Assembly: GCF_963678635.1 (NCBI RefSeq)
Contig: NC_087062.1
Coordinates: 58,050,129-58,114,128, forward strand
Reading direction: 5' to 3'
Length of the DNA stretch: 64,000 nt
Source: Symsagittifera roscoffensis
Lineage: Eukaryota > Xenacoelomorpha > Acoela > Convolutidae
In this document: positions 11,477-19,294 of the stretch, piece by piece
Layout of the letters: every line of letters starts with the position of its first letter
Position numbering within the stretch: position 1 is the stretch's first letter
Translations under genes and position numbers: made by a program
The notes under the pieces: generated by a model
Told to the model about the DNA's origin: nothing
Seen by the model: the letters and a program-made list of their open reading frames with translations, nothing else
Databases searched by the model: none

Positions 11477-11645
11477 CTAGTTCAATGAAGTCCTTTTCTG
11501 CGAAGTCAAGTCGTACTCTAAATCCTTTGAGTTGTGATTGTGAGCGGCATATCGATTGTAGTTGGTCATTCTCTCTCGAGTGTAGTGAGGTCGTCTTGTC
11601 TTTTGATGTTCGTCCTTGGTGTTGTATTCTGATCTATATATTGCA
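11477..11645 (-). CDS. Possible spliced accessory exon
   Basis: A minus-strand frame of about 55 codons ends with TAG at 11479-11477. It is rich in Arg, Tyr, His and Asn, similar in flavour to the basic tail of Gag. It has no obvious start of its own. Since a strong splice donor lies upstream at 12732, it could be a 3' exon of a spliced message. The alternative is chance openness. Confidence 0.2.
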
Positions 11646-11752
11646 TCATGTGATTTTACATTTTATAAAACTTTTATTAGTTTAATATTTTTTAATAATG
11701 ATTTTAGTTAGTTGTTTTCACAAAAGCTTTTTGTTTTAGTTCGGTTATTTTG

Positions 11753-11780
11753 AAGAGTTACTCACCCTTGAGTAGCTCTT
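11753..11780 (-). promoter_or_regulatory. Hairpin in the 3' untranslated region
   Basis: The arms AAGAGTTACTCA (11753-11764) and TGAGTAGCTCTT (11769-11780) pair over 12 positions with one mismatch and a 4-base loop. The position upstream of the 3' LTR suggests a role in RNA export, stability or 3' processing, which is inference. Confidence 0.4.
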
Positions 11781-12726
11781 ATTAAAAATAAAGGTGTGGT
11801 CACAAAGCGTGGATGTAGCGCGGTGGGTTAGGCCGGCTATAGAGCATGCTCAGGACGTCCTTTCCTGGTGGGTTAGGCCAGGAGTGGGAGTATGATTTCA
11901 TGCGGTGTTTGTGAGGGGTCCTGTTATGTGACAACGTTTTATGTTGGGTTTGTTGTGGTTTTACTTATGTCTTGTTGGTTATGTACTTTTTCCAAAAAGC
12001 AAATTGTTTGTGGTATGGGTTTATCTTTCGACTTTTTTGTGTTTTATTATTTCTTTCTAAGACTTTGTAATAGTCTTCAAAAGAATAAATTATCCAGTTT
12101 TAAACTGGGTTAATCCGGTTTGGGTACCGTTGGTTTCCTTTTCTAAGTCATGCTGTTATTCTATGATTTGTGGTATTTAGTAAGCTGCGTTGGTTAGTTT
12201 TGTTTAGTATATGATTCCTTTCCAACCGGGTTAAAGGAAAGTTTGAAACATGTTATTGTATGTTAGAGTTGTTGAGTGTGAAAACTTGAAACTGAAATTC
12301 ATTATTTTAAACAATTCTTCGTGGGCGAGCTGTGCGAGTGTGGATAGAATTTCTGTGCGAATGAAAGAAAATATCAAAAGGTTAGTACTGCAATTGCATT
12401 TTATTAATTTACTGCATAGAATTTGGAAATTTACTGCTAGTTATGGGGGAATTTTAAGATACAAATTTTCATCATAATTAGATTTACTGCTTTGGGGGAA
12501 AAGATTATAGATGAATTTATTGCATTGATATTAAATTTAGAAATTTATAAGTGTAGGAGATTAATAGAATTTTAAAATTGTTTGATGAAGATTGTGATTT
12601 TTATTGTTTCTTTTGTGGTTTTTGTAGGTGATTGTGGGATGAAAGCTAAAAATCTAATGAAAACATGAATAAAGAATGGTGAGTTTTTTAATATTTCAAT
12701 TAGTTAGTTATATTCATTTAATTCAT

Positions 12727-12735
12727 ACTTACCTG
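12727..12735 (-). promoter_or_regulatory. Splice-donor consensus after the last ORF
   Basis: On the minus strand the stop codon TAA (12738-12736) is followed at once by CAG and then GTAAGTATG, a full match to the donor consensus. An intron in the 3' untranslated region, or splicing to accessory exons downstream, is implied. Confidence 0.5.
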
Positions 12736-14535
12736 TTAGTCGTCGGGGAAAAAACCGTGGGGGAAGATATCGTGAATTAGTTCTGAAGTTGTTAGTAGTT
12801 TAGCTAAGATGCGGATGATATTTTTAGTTTGAAGCAGTGGCCAAAGCAATTGAAGTGCCTTAATAGTGGTTAGTTCTTCAGTGCCTACTGCAAACTCATA
12901 AGGTGTGTTTTGGATTAAGTTATATAATTTGTGGTTAAATTTAGTGTTGTGGATGAATTCTAAAATTGGGATTTCTATAGGTTGTAGGAACTCGTGCGGG
13001 ATAAGGAAGGGTCGGGATTCTTCGGCGTTGAAGGTCTTGGTGATGGGGCAGAAAATGTACATTTGGGTTATGGGGTCATAATTACGAAGAATACCATGGA
13101 GGTTAGTGTCTTTAATACAATATGTGAAATTTAGGAAATACGGTGAAGTGTATTTTGAATTGATGAATTGGAAACGATGGTGTGGTTGTCTAGAGGGTGT
13201 GTGGAGGTCAAAGTGATTTTGGATGAAACGATAGTAACTGTATGTATGTGTTTGTTTAGTGCGCAACATAATATCGTGTGAGCAGTGTAAATCTCTTTCG
13301 TGTGGTGCAAGGAAATGAAAGGTTAGTGAAAATATTTGGAAGCGTTCTTTAAAACTTTCGTATGCTTGTGTGTCTGTTAGTGCTTCTGAAATAATGTGAT
13401 CAAACTTGCGGTCGAAGATGTTTAGTGTAAATATATATGGTGTCTTGATGAAAAATTTCTCGGTGATTTGTGGATTAGCGAAGCGATCGTCGTCTAAGAA
13501 TTGATCTTGGTTAGCTCTAATGATGTTGTGATCGTAGTATTCTAGTGTATATTCATTAGCTCTAGGTGCAGTGTGTATTTTTAGTGATTTTTTATATCCA
13601 ACGTAAGTAAACTGTCTAGCGGTTAGTGGTGTAGTGAGTTGATATAGCATGTCCTTGTTTCGTTCTATATCGATGGAAGTACTGGATAAAGGTAAGCAAA
13701 GAGGGTTAGTGAAATGATAGTATGAGGTCCAAGAGAGAGTGGGCATTAAAACGTATTCATCTACAAAGTTGCGTGTTTCGTTAGCGTCGTGAGGGGTGTT
13801 TAAAGTGTATTGTGGAAACGAGGGTAAGGTGATAGCTAAAAATTCTTTAGTGTTAGTATGCTGGGGGTGGTTGATGTATTCACGGGCTGTTCCTGGTTTT
13901 GCTGGGAAAGGATGGTTGGGGAATTTTCTTTTAAAAGTGCGGTAAGCTCTATTAGTGTTTAGGGAAGATATAGTGGATGTGGATGATGGTGTTAATGATT
14001 CAGTATAATTTGAAGAGGGTGTAGGGGGATTTGATGAATTTGGAGTGGAGGAGATTTGGTTTATGGTCGGGGTGTTAAGGTGGTAGGGTTGTTGTTGGAG
14101 GGTAATAAAATTATCTAGCTCTGGGGAGATTCGGGGGGTGTCTGGAGAATGAGATGATTGGTCAGATTGGTATGAGGAGTAGGTTGGGGTAACTTGGGAA
14201 GCATAAGAGGGTGTCGGAGTGATTGGGTCAGGGTTATTTGACAATATGGGTTGAAAAGGAGGTTGAGAAAAATTAGAAGGGTTACGAAAATTATTGGATG
14301 GGGATGGTTCTGAGTCGGCAAATTCATCGGGGGTTTCAATATTCGGGTTATTTAGCTGCGAGATGGAGTATAAAACTGAAATATGTGAGTTAGTGTCGGA
14401 ATTCATGCCTGATGTTACATTGCTAGATGGAAAATCGGGTGGCGGAAAAGCAAAAAGTGGTATGATTGGGATTGAAGAGGTAAGATTGGTTGGATGGGAA
14501 TTTGATCGGTGTAGTGATCCAAGTTGGCGGCTCAT
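12736..14535 (-). CDS. 599-aa accessory protein of the retroelement, unknown function
   Basis: The ATG at 14535 overlaps the stop of the envelope-like ORF as ATGA. Residues 1 to about 215 are rich in Pro, Ser, Thr and Asn and look disordered. Residues about 215-599 look folded, with many aromatic and charged residues and few Cys. I see no signal peptide or transmembrane segment and recognise no domain. Two acceptor-like sites sit just upstream, TTTTTTTAG (ending at 14542) and TTTTCAG (ending at 14565), so a spliced subgenomic mRNA could use this ATG. The full-length open frame in a recent insertion argues for selection. Its place after env is where complex retroviruses keep regulatory genes, but nothing in the sequence proves such a role. 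Confidence 0.75.
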   Translation of the reverse strand: MSRQLGSLHRSNSHPTNLTSSIPIIPLFAFPPPDFPSSNVTSGMNSDTNSHISVLYSISQLNNPNIETPDEFADSEPSPSNNFRNPSNFSQPPFQPILSNNPDPITPTPSYASQVTPTYSSYQSDQSSHSPDTPRISPELDNFITLQQQPYHLNTPTINQISSTPNSSNPPTPSSNYTESLTPSSTSTISSLNTNRAYRTFKRKFPNHPFPAKPGTAREYINHPQHTNTKEFLAITLPSFPQYTLNTPHDANETRNFVDEYVLMPTLSWTSYYHFTNPLCLPLSSTSIDIERNKDMLYQLTTPLTARQFTYVGYKKSLKIHTAPRANEYTLEYYDHNIIRANQDQFLDDDRFANPQITEKFFIKTPYIFTLNIFDRKFDHIISEALTDTQAYESFKERFQIFSLTFHFLAPHERDLHCSHDIMLRTKQTHTYSYYRFIQNHFDLHTPSRQPHHRFQFINSKYTSPYFLNFTYCIKDTNLHGILRNYDPITQMYIFCPITKTFNAEESRPFLIPHEFLQPIEIPILEFIHNTKFNHKLYNLIQNTPYEFAVGTEELTTIKALQLLWPLLQTKNIIRILAKLLTTSELIHDIFPHGFFPDD

Positions 14536-17150
14536 CGTGGGCTAAAAAAATTATTATTTTGAGACTGAAAAGCGGTGGTATGGGGTTGTTCAATAATTTG
14601 TTCATAAGTATTATCATCTTGTGACTGGTGTGTCATTATATGTTGGACGGGACTTTGTGATGTATTGAGTCGAAAATTTGGATTATGTGTGATTGCTAAA
14701 TTTCGAAAATTTCGTGGGACTAGGGATAGTGGATGATTATTTGGTAGGGGTGGTAGTTGTGGTGCCGTTGGCTGTGTGTCGACATTGTTATGTTCTTCGT
14801 CGTATGTATTTTGTCGTGTTGTTATTTTTGTGTTATATTCTTTTATTTGTGCGTCTAAAAGAATTTTGTTTATAGATGTGGAAAAAATTCCAAAAAATCC
14901 TGCAAAGAGTATGCGTGCTACGCTTGCTTGTCTGTTTACTTGTGTGTTTATAGCACATGTATTGTAGATTCCTTTTAAGAGTGAGAAAAGAAATCCAATA
15001 AAGTTAAACATTGCGTATAAAATAGTCAATTTTTCTAAGATGTAGTAGGGCCATCCTAGAAAATCTAGGATCTCATTTTTGAGTGTAACAAAGCTAAAAA
15101 TGTTAATTGGTGATATATCTTGGGGACGGTATTTTTCGCCGTTTAGATATATATAATCTTTAATGTCTTTAAAATATCCGCTATAGTCTTGTGTGTAGAT
15201 ATCGGCAAAACCTGCGGTTTCTGCAAGTTTGCGCAAGTTTTGGTCAATTGATTGTCTTTGTATTGTGTCCATTTGTGTTAATAATTCTTGGAATTGTTGT
15301 GTTCTAATGTGATGTTGAATATCTGATTTTGAGTATATTCCTATTGATTGTAAGTCTATATTTGGGTTTCGAGCGATAGCGCGAATGCTTTCTGGTGAAA
15401 ATTTTTTGAGTGATTGCATTAATGTGGGATATGGAGTGAGAAGATAATATTTATTTTCATCAGGGTTTAGTTGTACTACATTGTGGCTGTTTTCTGATCC
15501 ACATGGGACTGCGGTATCCCAGAAATAGGTTCTTCGTGAAAGTGTATCCACGAAATGTACTTTATTCTTATAAAAGATAGGGATTCTTTTATAACATCGT
15601 TTATCTTCAAAAACGTATAGTGGTGATACTTTTTTGGTACAAGTATAAAACCATAAGATGTTTCCTTCATAGTCTAAAAAATTTGATCTATTTCCTGATA
15701 ATAAGTATCCTGCGTAGGGTATTTTTAATACTGCTAGTGCAAGTGATTGTAATATTTGTGTTCGTTCTAATTCGCATAGTTGGTGTAGTGTTTCTAATTC
15801 GGAGAGTGACATTTCTTGAAAAATGCGGCTAATTGTATAGTCTAGTTTCATATCCAAATGAATATCATAGTGGATATTACCGAAATATGTAGTATTCATT
15901 AGTGATAATTCTTGTAAGCGTGTGCTTCTGGTGTCATAAGGTTTTAGATGTCCACCAGGTTGTCCGTTACTTTTTTCAAAATTAACTGGTATATAGGATG
16001 TTCCTTCGTTTAGAGGATGACCTGTGGCATATGGGTCGATTTTTACTTTTCCAGTGGTCATGTCGAATCCTTTTTCGTATTCAACTAATATTTCAGAGTA
16101 TTGTGTTCTGTGAAGTGGATTCCTGTATTTACATGCAAGTTCTGTTTCTTGATATATTTGAAAACGTGTCAATTTATTTTCTATATTGTCTATGTTTCTA
16201 AAATCGGAACTTAGTTTGCGTGATGGATGGACTTGTTCATATGGAATTGATTGTATAAAATATTTTTCGTGAAATTTTATCATACGAGCGTGTATTTTTG
16301 CTACTTGAAATGTTGTACATGTATCTTCGGGGAACCAAACAATTGTTGCTTGTGTTCTTGTTGTAGGGTCGCAATATCCTTGATCATTTTTACAAGGTAG
16401 TCGGATTCCTTGATAGATCATTGTATTATCAGATAAATCTCGTGTGAGTTGTATTTTTTCGAGTTGTATTTTCCAATCGAAAAACATTATTTCTTGGTAT
16501 CCTTTATTTTTCGTGTCTGCTTTGCAGTTTGATGGGTTATTTATACCAATGTGTGGTATCCAATGTTTATCATGTAGGTCATAGGTTAATCGTCCGTGTG
16601 CGCCGTTATACGGGTATTTTTCGTCTAGTTTTATATGTCCTTGGTGTCTTTCAAGTTGTGATTGGTGTACAGAGTCTGAAAAAACTTGAAAATTAACTAA
16701 TTTTCTTTGGGAGTTTTTATTTTGTGTGATGTTTAGTCTAAGTAATTCATTTTTACAATCGTCGGGATTGAGATGTAAAAGACGTTCTATATTACTTTGA
16801 TAGAATGATTCATGGTCAAGTCGGTTTTTGTTTCCGTTCGAGACTTGTGAACAATGTACTTTCTTTTCGGAAAATGTCGCTGTGAATTTATAACCTGTAA
16901 CTGTTGTTGCTCGGGCTTTGGAATAGAGTGTTGCTATTATATCTGTGGTTTCTATAGCTTGTGGTTCTGTTTCACATTGTGATACTTGATTTATTGCATA
17001 TTTGTGTAGTGTTTTTTGTTCATTTTCTTCGCAATCGTAATGTGTTACTAATAAATCTTGTGGTCCTGTACGAGGGGAAGGGTTTATGTTTTGATTTGAG
17101 GTTACTAGAAAAGGGAGTTGGAGAAAAATTAATAATTTTAGAATATACAT
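14532..17150 (-). CDS. env: Envelope-like membrane glycoprotein, 872 aa
   Basis: The ATG at 17150 is followed by a hydrophobic leader (MYILKLLIFLQLPFLVTS), a typical signal peptide. The ectodomain (to about residue 690) has many Cys and several N-x-S/T sites. A minimal furin-like RSTR lies near residue 408. Two hydrophobic segments follow (about 697-725 and 738-760), then a Pro-rich tail of about 110 residues. The Cys and Pro pattern around CYKRIPIF and VPCG (about 535-575) reminds me of gB-like glycoproteins of chuviruses and relatives that invertebrate retroelements have captured. That assignment is tentative. It overlaps the Met-free ORF by 13 bases and the 599-aa ORF as ATGA. An acceptor-like ACTCAG ends at 17164, 13 bases before the ATG. 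Confidence 0.8.
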   Translation of the reverse strand: MYILKLLIFLQLPFLVTSNQNINPSPRTGPQDLLVTHYDCEENEQKTLHKYAINQVSQCETEPQAIETTDIIATLYSKARATTVTGYKFTATFSEKKVHCSQVSNGNKNRLDHESFYQSNIERLLHLNPDDCKNELLRLNITQNKNSQRKLVNFQVFSDSVHQSQLERHQGHIKLDEKYPYNGAHGRLTYDLHDKHWIPHIGINNPSNCKADTKNKGYQEIMFFDWKIQLEKIQLTRDLSDNTMIYQGIRLPCKNDQGYCDPTTRTQATIVWFPEDTCTTFQVAKIHARMIKFHEKYFIQSIPYEQVHPSRKLSSDFRNIDNIENKLTRFQIYQETELACKYRNPLHRTQYSEILVEYEKGFDMTTGKVKIDPYATGHPLNEGTSYIPVNFEKSNGQPGGHLKPYDTRSTRLQELSLMNTTYFGNIHYDIHLDMKLDYTISRIFQEMSLSELETLHQLCELERTQILQSLALAVLKIPYAGYLLSGNRSNFLDYEGNILWFYTCTKKVSPLYVFEDKRCYKRIPIFYKNKVHFVDTLSRRTYFWDTAVPCGSENSHNVVQLNPDENKYYLLTPYPTLMQSLKKFSPESIRAIARNPNIDLQSIGIYSKSDIQHHIRTQQFQELLTQMDTIQRQSIDQNLRKLAETAGFADIYTQDYSGYFKDIKDYIYLNGEKYRPQDISPINIFSFVTLKNEILDFLGWPYYILEKLTILYAMFNFIGFLFSLLKGIYNTCAINTQVNRQASVARILFAGFFGIFSTSINKILLDAQIKEYNTKITTRQNTYDEEHNNVDTQPTAPQLPPLPNNHPLSLVPRNFRNLAITHNPNFRLNTSQSPVQHIMTHQSQDDNTYEQIIEQPHTTAFQSQNNNFFSPR

Positions 17151-18274
17151 GTGTATGATAATCCTGAGTATGGATTATAAAATGTAATGTAACCAATTGT
17201 GTTTTTGGTGTATCTGTCGTATTTATATATTACTTCAGTAGTAATAAACGGTGGTGGTAGTGATTGAGCTGTTATGTTAGGTGGATTTAATGGGTATGGA
17301 TGTTGGGTAATGTTATTTAACTTAACTGTGATTTCAAATTTTAATTGTAAACTGTTTTGTTGGAGTATTTGAATATTGTGATCACGGATATCGTTATGAA
17401 TATCTTGGCGATATTGTAATCTATTAAGTGCCCAGTTATGAAGGCGGTTACTTTCTTGATGTTGTCCAAATAATGGTGGAGGTGCTGTGAATGTATTCCA
17501 GTCTAATCTTAAAGGAATATTTATTGATGATTGTTCTCGATATCTGGCGTCGAGATTATTTGGAAAATTTAAGTTAAAGGGTAGTGGTGAAAATTGGCTT
17601 ATTGATGGTGTTGATGGTAGTGATAATGTTTCTGGTAGTGATGAGGATGTTGTTGTATCCGTAGAAATATCTATGGGGTCATTGACTAAATTTGGTTCAC
17701 CTTGTGTAAATGAATGTGTAGTCCAATATGGAAATCGTGATGTTTGGTTTGGGGGGTTAAAAGGATTTTCACGTATTTGTTCAGATGTTGGTGTTGAACC
17801 TAAGTAGTCTGAGGGTAGACTTGAAGTGCTTCGTTGTGAAAAAAGTGTAGGAGTTTCTGGTTTGATACCAGTGGTGTTTTCTGGAGTGGTTTGTGGTGGG
17901 GATTGAGGTATATCAAAATGAACTCGGGGAGTTTGAAAATTTCTATTTCGTCGAGGATGTATAATTTGTCTATTTATTTCTGTTGTGTTTTGGTTTTGAC
18001 TAAGGTTTCGTATTCTACTTAGTTCTTGTGGTAGTGTTGGGTAAAGATTGTATGTTGGTTCACTTAGGGATGCTTGTCGTTGAACTGGTTCTAGTGGTTC
18101 AGATAAACGAGCGTGCCGTTCTTCAAAAGTGTATGGATTGTCTTGAAAAGAAATTCGTGTAGATGTTTGAGGATTTTGAGTAGTTGAAGGTGGTGTTTGG
18201 TTATCTTGGGATGATGTCGGTGAAGACTGATTCTGTGACTGTTGGGTAGCAATTTTTGATGGATTTTTGAATTG
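17138..18274 (-). CDS. Met-free 378-codon ORF, Pro/Ser/Thr/Gln-rich
   Basis: Reading the minus strand in the frame that ends with TAA at 17140-17138, there is no stop back to 18277-18275: 378 sense codons. None is ATG, GTG, TTG or CTG, so ordinary start-based gene finding misses it. The product would be rich in Pro, Ser, Thr, Gln and Asn, with a more ordered last third (about residues 260-378) that contains Trp and Tyr. It lies between the 62-aa ORF (6 bases away) and env (overlap 13 bases). Such a length without stops, flanked by genes, indicates coding use through splicing or non-AUG initiation. A frameshift from the 62-aa ORF is ruled out by the TAA at 18277. Function is unknown. Confidence 0.7.
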   Translation of the reverse strand, partial: QFKNPSKIATQQSQNQSSPTSSQDNQTPPSTTQNPQTSTRISFQDNPYTFEERHARLSEPLEPVQRQASLSEPTYNLYPTLPQELSRIRNLSQNQNTTEINRQIIHPRRNRNFQTPRVHFDIPQSPPQTTPENTTGIKPETPTLFSQRSTSSLPSDYLGSTPTSEQIRENPFNPPNQTSRFPYWTTHSFTQGEPNLVNDPIDISTDTTTSSSLPETLSLPSTPSISQFSPLPFNLNFPNNLDARYREQSSINIPLRLDWNTFTAPPPLFGQHQESNRLHNWALNRLQYRQDIHNDIRDHNIQILQQNSLQLKFEITVKLNNITQHPYPLNPPNITAQSLPPPFITTEVIYKYDRYTKNTIGYITFYNPYSGLSYTCIF

Positions 18275-18279
18275 TTACT

Positions 18280-18468
18280 TTAGTGAGAAATTTTGTGTTT
18301 ATTATAATATTCTTCCAAAAAAAGAATTAGAAGGATTGTTGCTAGGGCAAATGTGATGATTGCTTTCTTTATACATTTACATATGGTCAAAATGAGGGAT
18401 GATAAAAATGTTATGAAAATTACAAACAATAAAAAAATATCAGTTCTACTGAAAATTGTTCGTATCAT
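18280..18468 (-). CDS. Small hydrophobic ORF, 62 aa, probable membrane protein
   Basis: The ATG at 18468 overlaps the stop of the preceding ORF as ATGA. The peptide has two hydrophobic stretches (about 11-28 and 36-50) separated by a short CKCIKK turn, and ends with a polar tail containing EEYYNKHK. That layout resembles the membrane hairpin and following EYNTK segment of the envelope-like protein in miniature. It could be a viroporin-like protein or a relic of a duplicated env 3' half; both are inference. Confidence 0.5.
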   Translation of the reverse strand: MIRTIFSRTDIFLLFVIFITFLSSLILTICKCIKKAIITFALATILLILFLEEYYNKHKISH

Positions 18469-18695
18469 TTAGACAAGTTGTTAAAATCGTACCTGTGGAT
18501 ATATTCAAGGGTTTTGGAAAGTTGGAGGAATAGTTCGAGTATAGTGTAGAAAATTAAAAAAATGTTACAAAAAATGATTAGGATTATTAGAAAAGATTCA
18601 AGTATATCAAAAAGAAATATTATAAAGGCTTCAAGTATTGAAAAAAAATGTTTAAAATTTATAAATATTTGAGCAACTGTTTGAGAGAAAAGCAT
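18465..18695 (-). CDS. Small hydrophobic ORF, 76 aa, probable membrane protein
   Basis: The ATG at 18695 gives a peptide dominated by Ile, Leu and Phe, with a long membrane-spanning region (about residues 20-55) and a polar C-terminus. Near the end the sequence CACAG|GTACGA resembles a splice donor (about 18494), which could join this exon to the Met-free ORF downstream. It lies 600 bp after pol. No homologue recognised. Confidence 0.5.
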   Translation of the reverse strand: MLFSQTVAQIFINFKHFFSILEAFIIFLFDILESFLIILIIFCNIFLIFYTILELFLQLSKTLEYIHRYDFNNLSK

Positions 18696-19294
18696 TTAAG
18701 AAATGATCTCTTGGTCGAATATTTTTTGCTGTTTGAGGCGATTTTCTAGTGTGGTCGAATTATTTATTAGTTTTTTGACAAGTGGGTTGAGTTTTGTAAA
18801 AAATTGTTGGGGGCAATTTTCATGGTGACTGGGAGGTCGTCTTTTTCTTTATTTTTGTTTGTCAAATGATCCGGGGTATGGTGAGATTTTTATACTTTAG
18901 GCTAATTAAAATCTTCATTTTGTTACTTTAGGCTAAGTTATCAAATTTGTTTTGGGGGTATTCGTGGTCTGAATTGGGGAAATATTGTTGATCTTTGGGT
19001 TATTAGATAAGGGAGGGGTACGGTATTATGGTGATATTTATTTTAGTTGTCAAGTTGGAGTGGTTTGCTTATTTTTGACCTGGAGGTTGTAAAGTTATAG
19101 TTAGAGATGTGCCTGGAGTTCTAGATTATTCGTCTAATTGATCTTAGTTTGAGTTAGAGAAAGTGACGGATTGGATGAATCCTATTGGTCTATTTTGAAC
19201 TAGAATTATTGCGTACTTGTGAGCATGTTATTTTGAAAATTGAAATGAAAAATGTTACGGAGGTTTCAAGATTGTGAAGTATAAAATCTTAAAA
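18696..19294 (-). other. Gap between pol and the small membrane ORFs
   Basis: I see no open frame of note. A short direct repeat (TTTAGGCTAA on the plus strand) occurs twice about 35 bases apart near 18895-18936. The spacer may contain subgenomic start or splice signals. Confidence 0.5.

Larger units (their letters stand above)
11175..12735 (-). other. Retroelement 3' region without a long ORF
   Basis: This 1.56-kb stretch lies between the last ORF and the 3' LTR. It begins with a splice-donor consensus. It contains a 12-bp-stem hairpin (11753-11780), two copies of GGTGGGTTAGGCC on the plus strand (11822, 11867) and an AGGACGTCCT palindrome (11852-11861). Around 11300-11650 the base composition is more balanced than in the rest of the element and short open stretches appear in several minus frames. 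Just inside the LTR there is no long uninterrupted purine tract; the sequence before the LTR reads CGGATGGG. Confidence 0.6.

Noticed and set aside
11401-12477. Plus-strand frames in the retroelement 3' region (11401-11685, 11892-12113, 12250-12477)
   Set aside because: Antisense to the element, hydrophobic or low-complexity, and explained by the T/G-rich plus strand.
18275-18282. Programmed frameshift from the 62-aa ORF into the Met-free ORF
   Set aside because: A -1 shift before the stop at 18282-18280 would meet the TAA at 18277-18275 at once, so no productive overlap exists.
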